Below the pieces are notes generated by a model, which saw only the letters and a program-made list of their open reading frames with translations, searched no databases and was not told the DNA's origin. DNA of 64,000 nucleotides, from contig CANLRB010000002.1 in assembly GCA_947493455.1 (NCBI GenBank), forward strand, positions 62,001 to 126,000, in the 5' to 3' direction. The translations under genes were made by a program, and so were the position numbers. Below are positions 20,017-29,026 of this stretch, in pieces. Each line of letters begins with the position of its first letter. The first letter of the stretch is position 1. Source of the stretch: an uncultured Pseudoalteromonas sp. Its GTDB lineage: Bacteria; Pseudomonadota; Gammaproteobacteria; Enterobacterales; Alteromonadaceae.

Positions 20017-21192
20017 ATGTCAGTCATTAAAATGGCAGATTTGGATCTCGCAGGTAAACGCGTTTTGATCCGTGAAGATCTTAATGTACCTGTTAAAGAT
20101 GGAAAAGTAACATCAGATGCCCGTATTCGCGCGTCGCTACCAACGATTAAACTCGCACTTGAAAAGGGCGCAAAAGTGATGGTGATGTCGCATTTAGGGC
20201 GTCCTACTGAAGGCAAGTACGATGATGCTTTTTCAATGTTGCCTGTCGTCAATTATTTGAATGATGCACTGGAGCAAAATGTACGCTTAGCTAAAGACTA
20301 TTTAGACGGTGTAGACGTTGCTGATAATGAAGTCGTTGTATTTGAAAACGTACGTTTTAATAAAGGCGAAAAGAAAAACGATGAAGCCTTAGCAAAGCAA
20401 CTCGCCTCTTTGTGTGATGTCTATGTGATGGATGCATTTGGTACGGCGCACCGTGCTCAAGCATCAACTCATGGCGTTGGTTTGTATGCTGACACTGCAT
20501 GTGCAGGTCCATTGCTTGCGGCGGAACTTGACGCACTAGGCAAAGCGTTAGATAACCCAGCTCGTCCACTGGTTGCGATTGTGGGTGGCTCTAAGGTATC
20601 GACTAAACTAACCGTGTTAGAATCACTATCAAGCGTTGTTGATCAGTTGGTATGCGGCGGCGGCATTGCAAACACGTTTATTGCTGCAGCGGGTAACTCG
20701 GTTGGCAAATCACTATTTGAAGCTGATTTAGTTGATGAAGCGAATAAACTGACAGCCTCAGCAAAAGCTGCTGGCGGTGATATTCCAGTACCAACAGATG
20801 TTGTGGTTGGCACTGAGTTTTCAGAATCAGCGGTAGCTACATTAAAAAATGTATCAGATGTAACCGATGAAGATATGATTTTTGATATTGGTCCGGATTC
20901 GGCAGCAGCCCTTGCTGAAATCATTAAGAATGCGGGCACGGTTGTATGGAATGGCCCTGTTGGCGTATTTGAATTCGATCAGTTCGGCAACGGGACTCAG
21001 GCACTTGCAGAAGCTATCGCGCAATCAAGCGCATTCTCAATTGCTGGCGGTGGCGACACGCTCGCGGCTATTGATAAATATAATGTAGCCGATAAAATAT
21101 CATATATCTCAACAGGTGGTGGTGCTTTCTTAGAGTTCCTAGAAGGTAAAAAACTACCGGCTGTCGCTATGTTAGAAGAGCGTGCTAAGTAA
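20017..21192 (+). CDS. pgk: Phosphoglycerate kinase
   Basis: Transfers phosphate between 1,3-bisphosphoglycerate and ADP in glycolysis. The 391-residue protein has the family length. Visible signatures are REDLNVPV near residue 18, the basic substrate loop around [20 protein letters not shown] near residue 190 and the nucleotide-binding GGGDTLAA near the C-terminus. A strong ribosome binding site (TAAGGAG) precedes the ATG. It sits 74 bp after epd with no terminator between, so the two are likely co-transcribed. Confidence 0.97.
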   Translation: MSVIKMADLDLAGKRVLIREDLNVPVKDGKVTSDARIRASLPTIKLALEKGAKVMVMSHLGRPTEGKYDDAFSMLPVVNYLNDALEQNVRLAKDYLDGVDVADNEVVVFENVRFNKGEKKNDEALAKQLASLCDVYVMDAFGTAHRAQASTHGVGLYADTACAGPLLAAELDALGKALDNPARPLVAIVGGSKVSTKLTVLESLSSVVDQLVCGGGIANTFIAAAGNSVGKSLFEADLVDEANKLTASAKAAGGDIPVPTDVVVGTEFSESAVATLKNVSDVTDEDMIFDIGPDSAAALAEIIKNAGTVVWNGPVGVFEFDQFGNGTQALAEAIAQSSAFSIAGGGDTLAAIDKYNVADKISYISTGGGAFLEFLEGKKLPAVAMLEERAK

Positions 21193-21218
21193 TCTAGGCT
21201 ACGCTTAACAGAGTGCAA

Positions 21219-21264
21219 CAAAAGCAAAGTATTCTCTCATTTATATTCTTTGCTTTTGTTTTCG
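21219..21264 (+). terminator. Hairpin with T-rich tail between pgk and fba
   Basis: A perfect 11-bp stem (21219-21229 CAAAAGCAAAG with 21248-21258 CTTTGCTTTTG) around an 18-base loop is followed by TTTTC. It could be a weak terminator or an RNA-processing site that sets the ratio of pgk to fba transcript. The stem is A/T-rich, so termination may be partial. Confidence 0.55.
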
Positions 21265-21344
21265 CAGTAATGATTGCGAGTAAAAAATTTAATCTACCCG
21301 TTCAAACCCGATAGCGTAAGTCTATCAAACATTGGAGAAGCAAA

Positions 21345-22409
21345 ATGGCTTTGATCAGTATGCGTCAGCTTTTAGACCATGCGGCCGAAAATGGTTATGG
21401 TGTTCCAGCATTTAACGTCAATAACCAAGAGCAAATGCGTGCAATTATGGAAGCGGCTGATAAAACAAACAGTCCGGTCATTGTACAAGGCTCTGCGGGC
21501 GCACGTAAATATGCCGGTGCCCCTTTCATTCGTCATATGATTTTAGCGGCAATTGAAGAATGGCCTCACATCCCTGTTGTAATGCACCAAGATCACGGTA
21601 CATCACCAGCAGTGTGCCAACGTTCAATTCAGTTGGGCTTCTCATCAGTAATGATGGACGGTTCACTTATGGAAGATGGTAAAACGCCTTCGAGCTATGA
21701 GTATAACGTTGATGTAACTCGTCGTACTGTTGAAATGGCACACGCATGTGGTGTTTCGGTTGAGGGTGAATTAGGTGTGCTAGGCTCGCTCGAAACGGGT
21801 GAAGCGGGTGAAGAAGACGGTATTGGTGCTGAAGGTAAATTAACAGAAGATCAGTTGTTAACAGATCCTGAAGAAGCAGCAGATTTTGTTACTAAAACAG
21901 GTGTGGATGCATTAGCGATTGCATGTGGCACATCACACGGTGCTTATAAATTTACACGCCCACCAACAGGCGATATTTTAGCGATTAACCGTATTAAAGA
22001 AATCCACAACCGTATTCCTAACACGCACTTAGTGATGCATGGTTCGTCATCTGTTCCACAAGAGTGGCTTGCTGTTATCAATGAGTTTGGTGGTGAAATT
22101 CCAGAAACTTATGGTGTGCCAGTGGAGCAAATCGTTGAGGGTATTAAGTATGGTGTACGTAAAGTTAATATCGATACTGATTTACGTTTAGCGTCGACTG
22201 GTGCAATTCGTCGCCATTTAGCGCATAACCCAGCGAATTTTGATCCGCGTAAGTTTTTAGCTGTTGCAACTGAAGCGATGACTGAAATTTGTGTTGCACG
22301 TTATGAAGCGTTCGGTACAGCTGGACAAGCTGGTAAAATTAAGCCAATTAGCTTAGATGCCATGCATGAAAAGTATTTAAGCGGTGAGCTTGCTCAAAAA
22401 GTGAAGTAA
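21345..22409 (+). CDS. fba: Class II fructose-bisphosphate aldolase
   Basis: Zinc-dependent cleavage of fructose 1,6-bisphosphate to two triose phosphates. The 354-residue protein shows the class II zinc ligands in [10 protein letters not shown] (near residue 83) and later conserved H, E and GSS(S/V) phosphate-binding segments (HGSSSVPQ). The sequence type ([35 protein letters not shown]) is that of the long class IIB aldolases common in proteobacteria, not E. coli FbaA. TTGGAGAAG precedes the ATG. Last gene of the epd-pgk-fba group. Confidence 0.96.
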   Translation: MALISMRQLLDHAAENGYGVPAFNVNNQEQMRAIMEAADKTNSPVIVQGSAGARKYAGAPFIRHMILAAIEEWPHIPVVMHQDHGTSPAVCQRSIQLGFSSVMMDGSLMEDGKTPSSYEYNVDVTRRTVEMAHACGVSVEGELGVLGSLETGEAGEEDGIGAEGKLTEDQLLTDPEEAADFVTKTGVDALAIACGTSHGAYKFTRPPTGDILAINRIKEIHNRIPNTHLVMHGSSSVPQEWLAVINEFGGEIPETYGVPVEQIVEGIKYGVRKVNIDTDLRLASTGAIRRHLAHNPANFDPRKFLAVATEAMTEICVARYEAFGTAGQAGKIKPISLDAMHEKYLSGELAQKVK

Positions 22410-22424
22410 TATTGCTAATAACGT

Positions 22425-22452
22425 AAAAAGCGCCACGTAGGCGCTTTTTTTA
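22425..22452 (+). terminator. Rho-independent terminator of fba
   Basis: The stem AAAAAGCGCC/GGCGCTTTTT (22425-22434 with 22440-22449) is followed by further T. It lies 15 bp after the fba stop. Confidence 0.88.
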
Positions 22453-23102
22453 TGTCTGAAAATAAAACTCTTTCAAAACAATAAGATCATTTTTTAACTA
22501 AGCATTCTAGATAGAGCTTTTTATCGCATAAATGTGTGAATACTCGTTGCTCAGAAGTAGCCTTAGATCGGTTGATTTGAGCAGGTATTGATAGATTTTC
22601 ACACCTCAATTATTATTTTTCTGCTTCACATAGATCTGATTTTTATTAACTTAAGGTACCTTTATTGCTTAGTTTCTTGGTGCTTTATCTTTATACATTC
22701 TATGTGCCGTGTTTTTACAATATCGCTAGATCTAAATTTAACTAACTCAACTTGGTTGGGATCAAAATTATATTAACAGTGTCACTGTCAAATCATTTGG
22801 GATCAGGTTTTTACTAATTAAGATCAGTTTTATATTAACTGCGGCAGGAAAGTGCTAGGTTTCGTTGAAAATGTTTGTATTTTTTTTAACCTATTAATCC
22901 TAAGTTATTGAAAAATGATCTAATACGCGCGATCTCTTGATAAAAATTTGATCCTAAAGATCGTGGATTTTCGTGTTGTTAGTAAATCTTTGATCCGGAT
23001 CTTATTTTGTTGGCAATTGCTTGCTAAATGATATTCTTTTACTAAATTTTAATAATACAAGAAAAGAATAAATTTACTCAATGTTGCTGCAAGGATCCTA
23101 AT
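22453..23102. other. 650-bp AT-rich intergenic region dense in GATC
   Basis: No convincing gene is present; a 62-codon open frame at 22588-22776 lacks a ribosome binding site and family resemblance. The region holds 14 GATC sites between 22485 and 23097 (22485, 22566, 22633, 22729, 22760, 22801, 22822, 22917, 22931, 22950, 22959, 22992, 22998 and 23094), about six times the number expected by chance. It is the upstream region of the porin gene, so it may be a large regulatory region open to Dam methylation, though that is an inference. Confidence 0.6.
22760..22839 (+). promoter_or_regulatory. Three phased GATCA-headed direct repeats with an inner palindrome, upstream of the porin gene
   Basis: Repeats start at 22760 (GATCAAAATTATATTAAC), 22801 (GATCAGGTTTTTACTAAT) and 22822 (GATCAGTTTTATATTAAC). 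The first and third agree at 15 of 18 bases, the second and third at 14. Starts are 41 and 21 bp apart, close to four and two helical turns. Between the first two lies a perfect odd palindrome at 22776-22788 (ACAGTG T CACTGT). This is the layout of a multi-site operator; the protein is unknown. Confidence 0.45.
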
Positions 23103-24044
23103 ATGAAATATATTGTTCCAAGTTTAATTTTGTCTGTGCTGTCGACAACAGCATTTGCGGATGTCGGGGTTTATGGACGAGCGCATTTAGGTATTCAATA
23201 TGATAAAGCTGATGGCCAGTCAAGTGAAACAAATATTGAAAGTTATGCTTCGCGATTTGGTATAAAAGGAAGCCATAAAATCAACGACAACCTGTCTGCT
23301 GTGGTTAAACTTGAATGGCAAGTAAATATGGACGAGCAAAGTAAAGATGGTAAAAGCTCTGAAAATATATCGTCGCGTAATCAATATGTCGGTGTTAAAG
23401 GTAATTTTGGCGAAATAGTTCTTGGCCGTGAAGATACCGCACTTAAAAAATCACAAAATAAAATAGATGTAATGAACGACTTTGCTGGTGATATAAAACA
23501 GTTGTTCAATGGTGAAAATAGATTAGGCGACATAGTACGTTATAGTTCGCCCAAAGTGGGGCAGTTACAGTTTATTGTTACTTATGTGGCTGAAGAAAAC
23601 GACAAACAAGGTGGCGATAGCGGGGTGTCGGCTGCAATTAGTTATGGCGATAAAAAGCTGAAGAAAACACCGTTTTATGTTGCTTATGCACATGATTCGG
23701 AAGTGGCCGGATACGATATTGACCGCGTCACCGCACAAGGCAAAATTGGTGATTTCACGTTAAATGGCATGTACCAGTCGAGCGAAAAAGTATCAGACGG
23801 AAGCGATGGTGATGGCTTTTTAGTTGGCGCAAGTTACAAAATAAATGACTATAAAATACTCGCTCAGTATCAAGATAGCGATATTGGCGCGGGTAAATTA
23901 AAAGATAGCGGGAGTTCTGCATCGATTGGTGTAGAGCATAAACTAAGTAAGCAAAGTAAAATGTATTTATGGTATACGCAAACTGAGCTCGACAATAGTG
24001 CTGACGAAGACGCATTAGCCTTGACCTTACGTTATGACTTTTAA
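23103..24044 (+). CDS. Outer-membrane general porin
   Basis: A 313-residue Gram-negative porin of the OmpC/OmpU type (Porin_4-like). The signal peptide is residues 1-19 (cut after AFA). The mature protein starts DVGVYGRAHLGIQY and shows ESYASRFGIKG and the YVGVKGNFGEIVLGRE segment typical of the family. It ends in phenylalanine (LRYDF), the outer-membrane insertion signal. A predicted trimeric 16-strand barrel for small solutes. It is just upstream of phoB, but no Pho box is visible before it. Regulation may involve the GATC-rich region upstream. Confidence 0.9.
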   Translation: MKYIVPSLILSVLSTTAFADVGVYGRAHLGIQYDKADGQSSETNIESYASRFGIKGSHKINDNLSAVVKLEWQVNMDEQSKDGKSSENISSRNQYVGVKGNFGEIVLGREDTALKKSQNKIDVMNDFAGDIKQLFNGENRLGDIVRYSSPKVGQLQFIVTYVAEENDKQGGDSGVSAAISYGDKKLKKTPFYVAYAHDSEVAGYDIDRVTAQGKIGDFTLNGMYQSSEKVSDGSDGDGFLVGASYKINDYKILAQYQDSDIGAGKLKDSGSSASIGVEHKLSKQSKMYLWYTQTELDNSADEDALALTLRYDF

Positions 24045-24123
24045 GCTATAAATATATGTAATAAAAAGAGTTACACTTGTTATTTTATAATAGTTAAACG
24101 TGAACACTTATGTGTGTAAACGA

Positions 24124-24152
24124 AAAAAATGACCCTTAGTGGTCATTTTTTA
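24124..24152 (+). terminator. Rho-independent terminator of the porin gene
   Basis: The stem AAAAAATGACC/GGTCATTTTTT (24124-24134 with 24141-24151, loop CTTAGT) runs into T. It lies 80 bp after the porin stop. Confidence 0.85.
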
Positions 24153-24345
24153 TGTCGTTATATTGACAAATTTAAGTCATCATTAAAATTAACTAATATA
24201 TTGTTTTTTAATTAGTTATTTTTATCGTTAAGTATTATATGATGGTTTTATTAAGAAACAATTGATCTGGTTTTAGAATCTTTTCATAAAACTGTCATAC
24301 TTAGTCATAATAATGAGGTCAGTTGATAACTCAAGAGATACTAAG
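24153..24345 (+). promoter_or_regulatory. Upstream region of phoB with Pho boxes at 24281-24308
   Basis: TCAT-type half-sites occur at 24284 (TTTTCATAAA), 24295 (CTGTCATAC) and 24305 (AGTCATAA). The first two are 11 bp apart, the spacing of PhoB half-sites, and CTGTCATA matches the Pho-box core. This indicates autoregulation of phoBR by PhoB. The rest of the region is AT-rich with nothing else recognised. Confidence 0.75.
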
Positions 24346-25035
24346 ATGTCACGTAAAATACTGGTAGTAGATGACGAAGCGCCAATAAGAGAAATGTTGG
24401 TGTTTGTGTTAGAACAAAATGGATTTCAAGCAGTCGAAGCTGATGACTATGACTCTGCATTGAGTGCACTGGCTGAACCATACCCTGAGCTCGTATTATT
24501 GGATTGGATGCTACCAGGCGGCAGTGGTATTCAAATAGCGAAACAGTTAAAGCAAAACGAACACACTCGCCATATTCCGATTATTATGCTGACCGCACGC
24601 GGTGAAGAAGAAGATAAAATAAAAGGCTTGGAAGTGGGGGCGGATGATTACGTCACTAAGCCATTTTCGCCAAAAGAACTTATGGCTCGAATAAAAGCGG
24701 TTATTCGTCGTGTGTCGCCAACGTCACTTGAAGAAGCAATCGAAGTTCACGGTCTTCGCCTTGATCCTATTTCACACCGTGTGACTTCGGCGGGCAGCGA
24801 GCTTGATATGGGACCAACGGAATTTCGTTTATTGCATTTCTTTATGACTCACCCAGAGCGTGTTTATAGTCGTGAACAACTACTTGACCATGTATGGGGG
24901 ACGAATGTTTATGTTGAAGATCGTACCGTAGACGTGCATATACGTCGACTAAGAAAAGCAATTGCGCCTATGGGTCATGATAAGCTTGTGCAAACAGTCA
25001 GAGGGGCGGGATACCGTTTTTCAAGCAAAGTTTAA
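24346..25035 (+). CDS. phoB: Phosphate regulon response regulator PhoB
   Basis: Activates phosphate-starvation genes when phosphorylated by PhoR. The 229-residue protein has the exact E. coli length. The receiver domain (1-120) has the acidic pair in VVDDEA, the phospho-acceptor Asp in LLDWMLPGG (near residue 54) and the Lys in [10 protein letters not shown]. The OmpR-type winged helix is in about 130-229 ([32 protein letters not shown]). ATG at 24346 gives [11 protein letters not shown]; an earlier in-frame ATG at 24313 adds 11 unlikely residues. phoR follows after 29 bp. Confidence 0.97.
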   Translation: MSRKILVVDDEAPIREMLVFVLEQNGFQAVEADDYDSALSALAEPYPELVLLDWMLPGGSGIQIAKQLKQNEHTRHIPIIMLTARGEEEDKIKGLEVGADDYVTKPFSPKELMARIKAVIRRVSPTSLEEAIEVHGLRLDPISHRVTSAGSELDMGPTEFRLLHFFMTHPERVYSREQLLDHVWGTNVYVEDRTVDVHIRRLRKAIAPMGHDKLVQTVRGAGYRFSSKV

Positions 25036-25064
25036 CGTAAAGTAATAACTAAAAGAGTTAATTT

Positions 25065-26381
25065 ATGTATCGAGTGATTAATAAACGCGAACTAGTAAAA
25101 CGTTTATTTTTGTACTTTGTACCACTTGCATTAATAGGAGTCCTTATTGGGGCTCCTTTTTTACTTTTATTATGTGGTACAAGTGCGCTCTTATATTGGC
25201 ACTATCGTCAATTATATAAGTTAAGTGATTGGTTGCTTAACCAACGAAGCTTTAACCCTCCTGAAGGCGAGGGAAGCTGGGAACAAATATTTGAAGGTAT
25301 TTATCGACTACAGCATCGTCATCGCAAAAAGCGTAATGAATTGGCTGATCTTATCAGGCGTTTTCGCGAGGGTTCTGAGGCTGTGCCGGATGGGGTTGTC
25401 GTATTGCAATTTGATTTAAGCATCGTCTGGAGCAATAAAATAGGTTTGCGTTTACTGGGTTTAAAGTGGCCGATGGATCATGGTCAGCGCCTCGATAATT
25501 TGGTGCGTCACCCTAAATTTGTTGACTATATGCATGAGCACAATTTTGACAAACCGCTTGAATTGCAATCACCTATCAACTCGGAGCAAGAACTTGAATT
25601 TCGTGTAATGCCGTACGCGAATAGCCAACTAATGCTGGTGGTACGCGATGTGACGTTGATTAAGCAACTGGAACAAATGCGAAAAGACTTTGTTGCTAAT
25701 GTATCTCATGAATTAAGAACGCCTCTTACTGTCGTAACCGGTTATTTGGAAATGATGGATGAAGACAATCTACCTCCACCTGCGCTGTGGGCTAAAGCAC
25801 AAAAAACGATGCTAGAGCAATGCCAACGTATGGATAGCCTAGTTAATCAATTGTTGGCGCTTGCACGTATTGAAAATAGTACCGATACGGAATCGAACAA
25901 ACAGATTAATGTTGAGAAAATGCTACACCTAATTCGGCATGAAGCGGATCGCTTAAATCAGGAAAAGGGTCACCAAATTAACTTTAAAGTGACACCAAAC
26001 CTTCATTTATTGGGTGATGAAGATGAGTTGCGCAGTGCGTTTTCTAATTTGATTTTTAACGCGATTCATTACACGCCTAACGGTGGAGAAATTGAAATAT
26101 CATGGCAGCGAACAGGTGCAAACTGCGCTGAATTTAAAGTAACAGATAATGGTGATGGCATTGCACCTGAGCACATACATAGGCTCACTGAGCGCTTTTA
26201 TCGCGTTGATCAAGCACGTTCACGCAAAACGGGTGGGTCGGGTTTAGGACTTGCCATCACTAAGCATGTTTTATCGCGACATAACTCCGTACTGCAGATT
26301 TCCTCTGTTGTTGGCGAAGGCGCGTGTTTTTCATTTTCTTTCGATGCACGACGTGTAGTTGAATTAGAGAGTGAGTCATAA
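25065..26381 (+). CDS. phoR: Phosphate regulon sensor histidine kinase PhoR
   Basis: Senses phosphate sufficiency together with the Pst/PhoU complex and phosphorylates PhoB. The 438-residue protein has two membrane helices (about residues 14-48), a charged linker, a PAS domain (about 100-200, VPDGVVVLQFDL) and the DHp domain with the H-box VSHELRTPLTVV near residue 214. The HATPase domain follows (N box FSNLIFNAIHYTP, DNGDGI, GGSGLGLAI). It forms an operon with phoB. Its stop codon lies inside the Pho-box array of pstS. Confidence 0.96.
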   Translation: MYRVINKRELVKRLFLYFVPLALIGVLIGAPFLLLLCGTSALLYWHYRQLYKLSDWLLNQRSFNPPEGEGSWEQIFEGIYRLQHRHRKKRNELADLIRRFREGSEAVPDGVVVLQFDLSIVWSNKIGLRLLGLKWPMDHGQRLDNLVRHPKFVDYMHEHNFDKPLELQSPINSEQELEFRVMPYANSQLMLVVRDVTLIKQLEQMRKDFVANVSHELRTPLTVVTGYLEMMDEDNLPPPALWAKAQKTMLEQCQRMDSLVNQLLALARIENSTDTESNKQINVEKMLHLIRHEADRLNQEKGHQINFKVTPNLHLLGDEDELRSAFSNLIFNAIHYTPNGGEIEISWQRTGANCAEFKVTDNGDGIAPEHIHRLTERFYRVDQARSRKTGGSGLGLAITKHVLSRHNSVLQISSVVGEGACFSFSFDARRVVELESES

Positions 26382-26416
26382 AATTGTCATACGTTGATCA
26401 TCTAGTTGTCATGAAA
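26373..26416 (+). promoter_or_regulatory. Tandem Pho boxes of pstS
   Basis: TCAT begins at 26376, 26387, 26398 and 26409, four copies at exact 11-bp steps, each in a context like TTGTCAT or AGTCAT. This equals two complete PhoB sites. A TTAA-containing -10-like segment lies near 26433-26438, the normal distance downstream. The first half-site overlaps the phoR stop codon. Confidence 0.85.
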
Positions 26417-26468
26417 CAGGATCAAAATGGACGCATTAATTACACGGGACATCATTTGGAGTCACCCC

Positions 26469-27437
26469 ATGAAACTTAAAAATTTAGTCGCTACTCTTGG
26501 TTTAGCGGTTTCGAGCTTAGTCGCAAATAACGCTATCGCACTTGATGAAAACTTAGCAAGCTACACAAAAACAAATGGTGTATCTGGTAACTTTTCTTCA
26601 ACAGGTTCTGACACACTTGCAAACATGATGACGTTTTGGGCTGAAGAGTATAAGCGCCAATACCCGAATGTAAACATTCAAATTCAAGCTGCGGGTTCAT
26701 CGACTGCGCCGCCAGCATTGACGGAAGGTACTTCTAACTTTGGCCCTATGAGCCGCCGTATGAAGTCAAAAGAAATTGAAGCATTTGAAAAACGCTACGG
26801 CTACAAGCCAACTGAAGTACGTGTTGCGATTGACGCACTTGCTGTTTTTGTACACAAGGATAACCCAGTTAAAGGTTTAACGATTAAGCAAGTAGATTCA
26901 ATCTTTTCGTCAACACGTAAATGTGGTGCAAAAGATGATGTGTCTCGTTGGGGCGATGTTGGTCTATCAGGTGACTGGACAGGCAAAGATGTTCAGTTAT
27001 ACGGCCGTAACTCAGTATCAGGTACGTATGGTTACTTTAAAAAGAAAGCACTTTGTAAAGGCGATTTCCGTAATAACGTAAATGAGCAGCCGGGTTCTGC
27101 ATCTGTAGTACAGTCAATCTCGTCGTCGTTAAACGCAATTGGTTATTCAGGTATTGGTTATAAAACATCAGGTGTTCGTACAGTACCGCTTGCTAAAAAA
27201 GGTGACAACTATGTTGATGCAACACTTGCTAACGTAGCAACTGGTAAATACCCACTGTCACGTTTCTTATATGTGTATGTAAACAAGCACCCAAACAAGC
27301 CGCTTTCTCCAATTGAAGCTGAATTTTTGAAAATGGTATTGTCTAAAGAAGGGCAAGGCATTGTAGAAAAAGACGGTTACGTGCCGTTAACTGCAAAAAT
27401 GGCCGACAAAGAACTTAAGAAATTAGGCCTACTTTAA
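26469..27437 (+). CDS. pstS: Phosphate-binding periplasmic protein PstS
   Basis: A high-affinity phosphate receptor for the Pst ABC transporter. The signal peptide is residues 1-24 (ANNAIA). The mature protein opens the phosphate-binding domain with [12 protein letters not shown] and [14 protein letters not shown], followed by GPMSRRMK and [13 protein letters not shown]. The ATG at 26469 follows TTGGAG; an upstream in-frame ATG at 26427 would put 14 residues before the signal sequence. It has 322 residues. The usual pstC, pstA, pstB and phoU do not follow; a strong terminator does, so the permease genes must lie elsewhere. Confidence 0.95.
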   Translation: MKLKNLVATLGLAVSSLVANNAIALDENLASYTKTNGVSGNFSSTGSDTLANMMTFWAEEYKRQYPNVNIQIQAAGSSTAPPALTEGTSNFGPMSRRMKSKEIEAFEKRYGYKPTEVRVAIDALAVFVHKDNPVKGLTIKQVDSIFSSTRKCGAKDDVSRWGDVGLSGDWTGKDVQLYGRNSVSGTYGYFKKKALCKGDFRNNVNEQPGSASVVQSISSSLNAIGYSGIGYKTSGVRTVPLAKKGDNYVDATLANVATGKYPLSRFLYVYVNKHPNKPLSPIEAEFLKMVLSKEGQGIVEKDGYVPLTAKMADKELKKLGLL

Positions 27438-27465
27438 TTTATTGAAAATTAATTGTTAAATTCAA

Positions 27466-27507
27466 TAAGCCGTTACTATACTTAGTTAGTAACGGCTTAG
27501 TTGTTTT
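27466..27507 (+). terminator. Rho-independent terminator of pstS
   Basis: A perfect 13-bp stem (27466-27478 TAAGCCGTTACTA with 27487-27499 TAGTAACGGCTTA) is followed by GTTGTTTTT. Confidence 0.88.
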
Positions 27508-27556
27508 TAGGCTAAAAATAAGGGACAATAAAAGACCGACTTGATAAGGATATCAA

Positions 27557-27931
27557 ATGAAATACCTAGTTACTGTGACAATTGGTTTACTTTCGGCTTT
27601 CGCCATTCACTTGCTTGTACTTGCACCCCATATCTCTACTGAAAATGTTTTAAACCGTTATTACTCGGATGAGTTTTTTGGCGTGGCGATTCTTTTTTTA
27701 GTTGCAGCCATCGCGGTTACGCTATTAAAACTCATTCTTAAAGATAAAATGACGTTCTCGTTACTCTGGTTTATGCAAATACCTGTTTGGGGTGTCGTTG
27801 CAATGAACACCACTGCGCATCACAATGATTTATTTTGTGTTTTGAATTACTGTGCGGCAGTGAATATCTTACTAATAGGGGCGCTGTTTCGCAGACCGCT
27901 TAATGTAATACCAATTCCGGTAAATAATTAA
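27557..27931 (+). CDS. Small integral membrane protein of unknown function
   Basis: A 124-residue protein, mostly hydrophobic, with about four predicted membrane helices (about residues 4-24, 42-62, 67-84 and 92-112) and short polar loops. I do not recognise a family. AAGGA precedes the ATG at a good distance. It stands alone between the pstS terminator and the converging lipoprotein/pan genes. Confidence 0.7.
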   Translation: MKYLVTVTIGLLSAFAIHLLVLAPHISTENVLNRYYSDEFFGVAILFLVAAIAVTLLKLILKDKMTFSLLWFMQIPVWGVVAMNTTAHHNDLFCVLNYCAAVNILLIGALFRRPLNVIPIPVNN

Positions 27932-27937
27932 CGTTTA

Positions 27938-28159
27938 TTAATTTCGTATCTGGCATTGATTGTGCTGCTCAATACAACTGCTTAAGCAAACTTGATGAGC
28001 CGCACTTTGTTGCGTATTGGTTTGGCTGCAGCGGCTTTCACATTGAAATTTTTTTTGTGCACAGTGGTTAATAATACGTTTTTGTTCTTTGCTAATTTCT
28101 GCATGATTAGCACATGCAGAAATAAAGCAAAAGCAGAGTAATAAAATGGCTCGATTCAT
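27938..28159 (-). CDS. Small cysteine-rich lipoprotein
   Basis: A 73-residue protein with a signal peptide ending in the lipobox ISAC (Cys 16). The mature part holds six further cysteines in CAQKKFQCESRCS and CLSSCIEQHNQC, spaced like a C-x5-C-x3-C / C-x3-C-x6-C pair, suggesting two or three disulfides or a metal site. The start ATG comes one base after the panC stop (TAATATG), so its translation is probably coupled to panC. I do not recognise the family and see no obvious link to pantothenate synthesis. Confidence 0.7.
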   Translation of the reverse strand: MNRAILLLCFCFISACANHAEISKEQKRIINHCAQKKFQCESRCSQTNTQQSAAHQVCLSSCIEQHNQCQIRN

Positions 28160-28160
28160 A

Positions 28161-29012
28161 TTAGCCGAGCTCGACTTGCAGGTTATCGATTAATCGTACG
28201 CTGCCCAATTTAGCCGCTGCAAGGATGACTAAACTCTTATCGTCATCACAAGCAAGCTTAAGTGTTCTCTTGTTGCAAATATTAAAATACTCTGGGATTA
28301 AGCCCGTAGATTCTAATTGCTCGAGTGCTTGCTCGGTAATTGATTCAATAGTGAGTGATTGCTGCTTAAGCGATTGTGCGGCCTGTTGTAACGATGCATA
28401 GATTGCTTGTGCTGTTTGCTTTTGAGTTTCACTTAAATAGCCATTGCGTGAGCTCATCGCAAGCCCTGATTGCTCTCGTTTTGTTGCCACCGGCACAATC
28501 TCTACGGGAATCGACAAATCATTCACCATGGTCGTTATAACTTGCAATTGTTGAAAGTCTTTTTCGCCAAAACAGGCAAAGTCAGGCTGTACTAAATTAA
28601 ACAGTTTAGTGACAACCGTTGCGACACCGCGAAAGTGACCTGGACGATCGCCGCCACAATGCCCTTCAGACACGCCTGGCACATCAACATAGGACTGTTC
28701 TGCAAGCCCATGCGGATAAATCACATCGACGGTTGGTGTAAATAATAAATCAGTCTCTAAGTCAATTAAGCCTTTTTTATCTTGTTCCAGTGTACGCGGG
28801 TATTTATCGAGATCTTCATTTTGACCAAATTGCATTGGATTTACAAAAATACTGACAACGACTTTATCAGCTAATGATTTTGCTTTTTCCACCAAAGAAA
28901 AATGACCGAGATGTAAATTACCCATGGTTGGCACAAAAGCGATGGTTAACCCTTGTTGTTTCCAATGGCGGATTTGGCTGCGTAAGTGAATAACGTCAGA
29001 TACTGTTTGCAT
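28161..29012 (-). CDS. panC: Pantothenate synthetase
   Basis: Joins pantoate and beta-alanine with ATP to make pantothenate, a coenzyme A precursor. The 283-residue protein has the expected length. It shows the nucleotide-binding [14 protein letters not shown] (HIGH-like) near residue 27, the pantoate-binding region [18 protein letters not shown] and MSSRNGYLS, which replaces KMSKS. It follows panB by 14 bp in the conserved folK-panB-panC order. Confidence 0.96.
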   Translation of the reverse strand: MQTVSDVIHLRSQIRHWKQQGLTIAFVPTMGNLHLGHFSLVEKAKSLADKVVVSIFVNPMQFGQNEDLDKYPRTLEQDKKGLIDLETDLLFTPTVDVIYPHGLAEQSYVDVPGVSEGHCGGDRPGHFRGVATVVTKLFNLVQPDFACFGEKDFQQLQVITTMVNDLSIPVEIVPVATKREQSGLAMSSRNGYLSETQKQTAQAIYASLQQAAQSLKQQSLTIESITEQALEQLESTGLIPEYFNICNKRTLKLACDDDKSLVILAAAKLGSVRLIDNLQVELG

Positions 29013-29026
29013 TACTCGATTACTCG

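Noticed and set aside
22588-22776. 62-codon open frame in the GATC-rich gap
   Set aside because: No ribosome binding site, AT-driven composition rich in F, I, L and Y, and no resemblance to any family.
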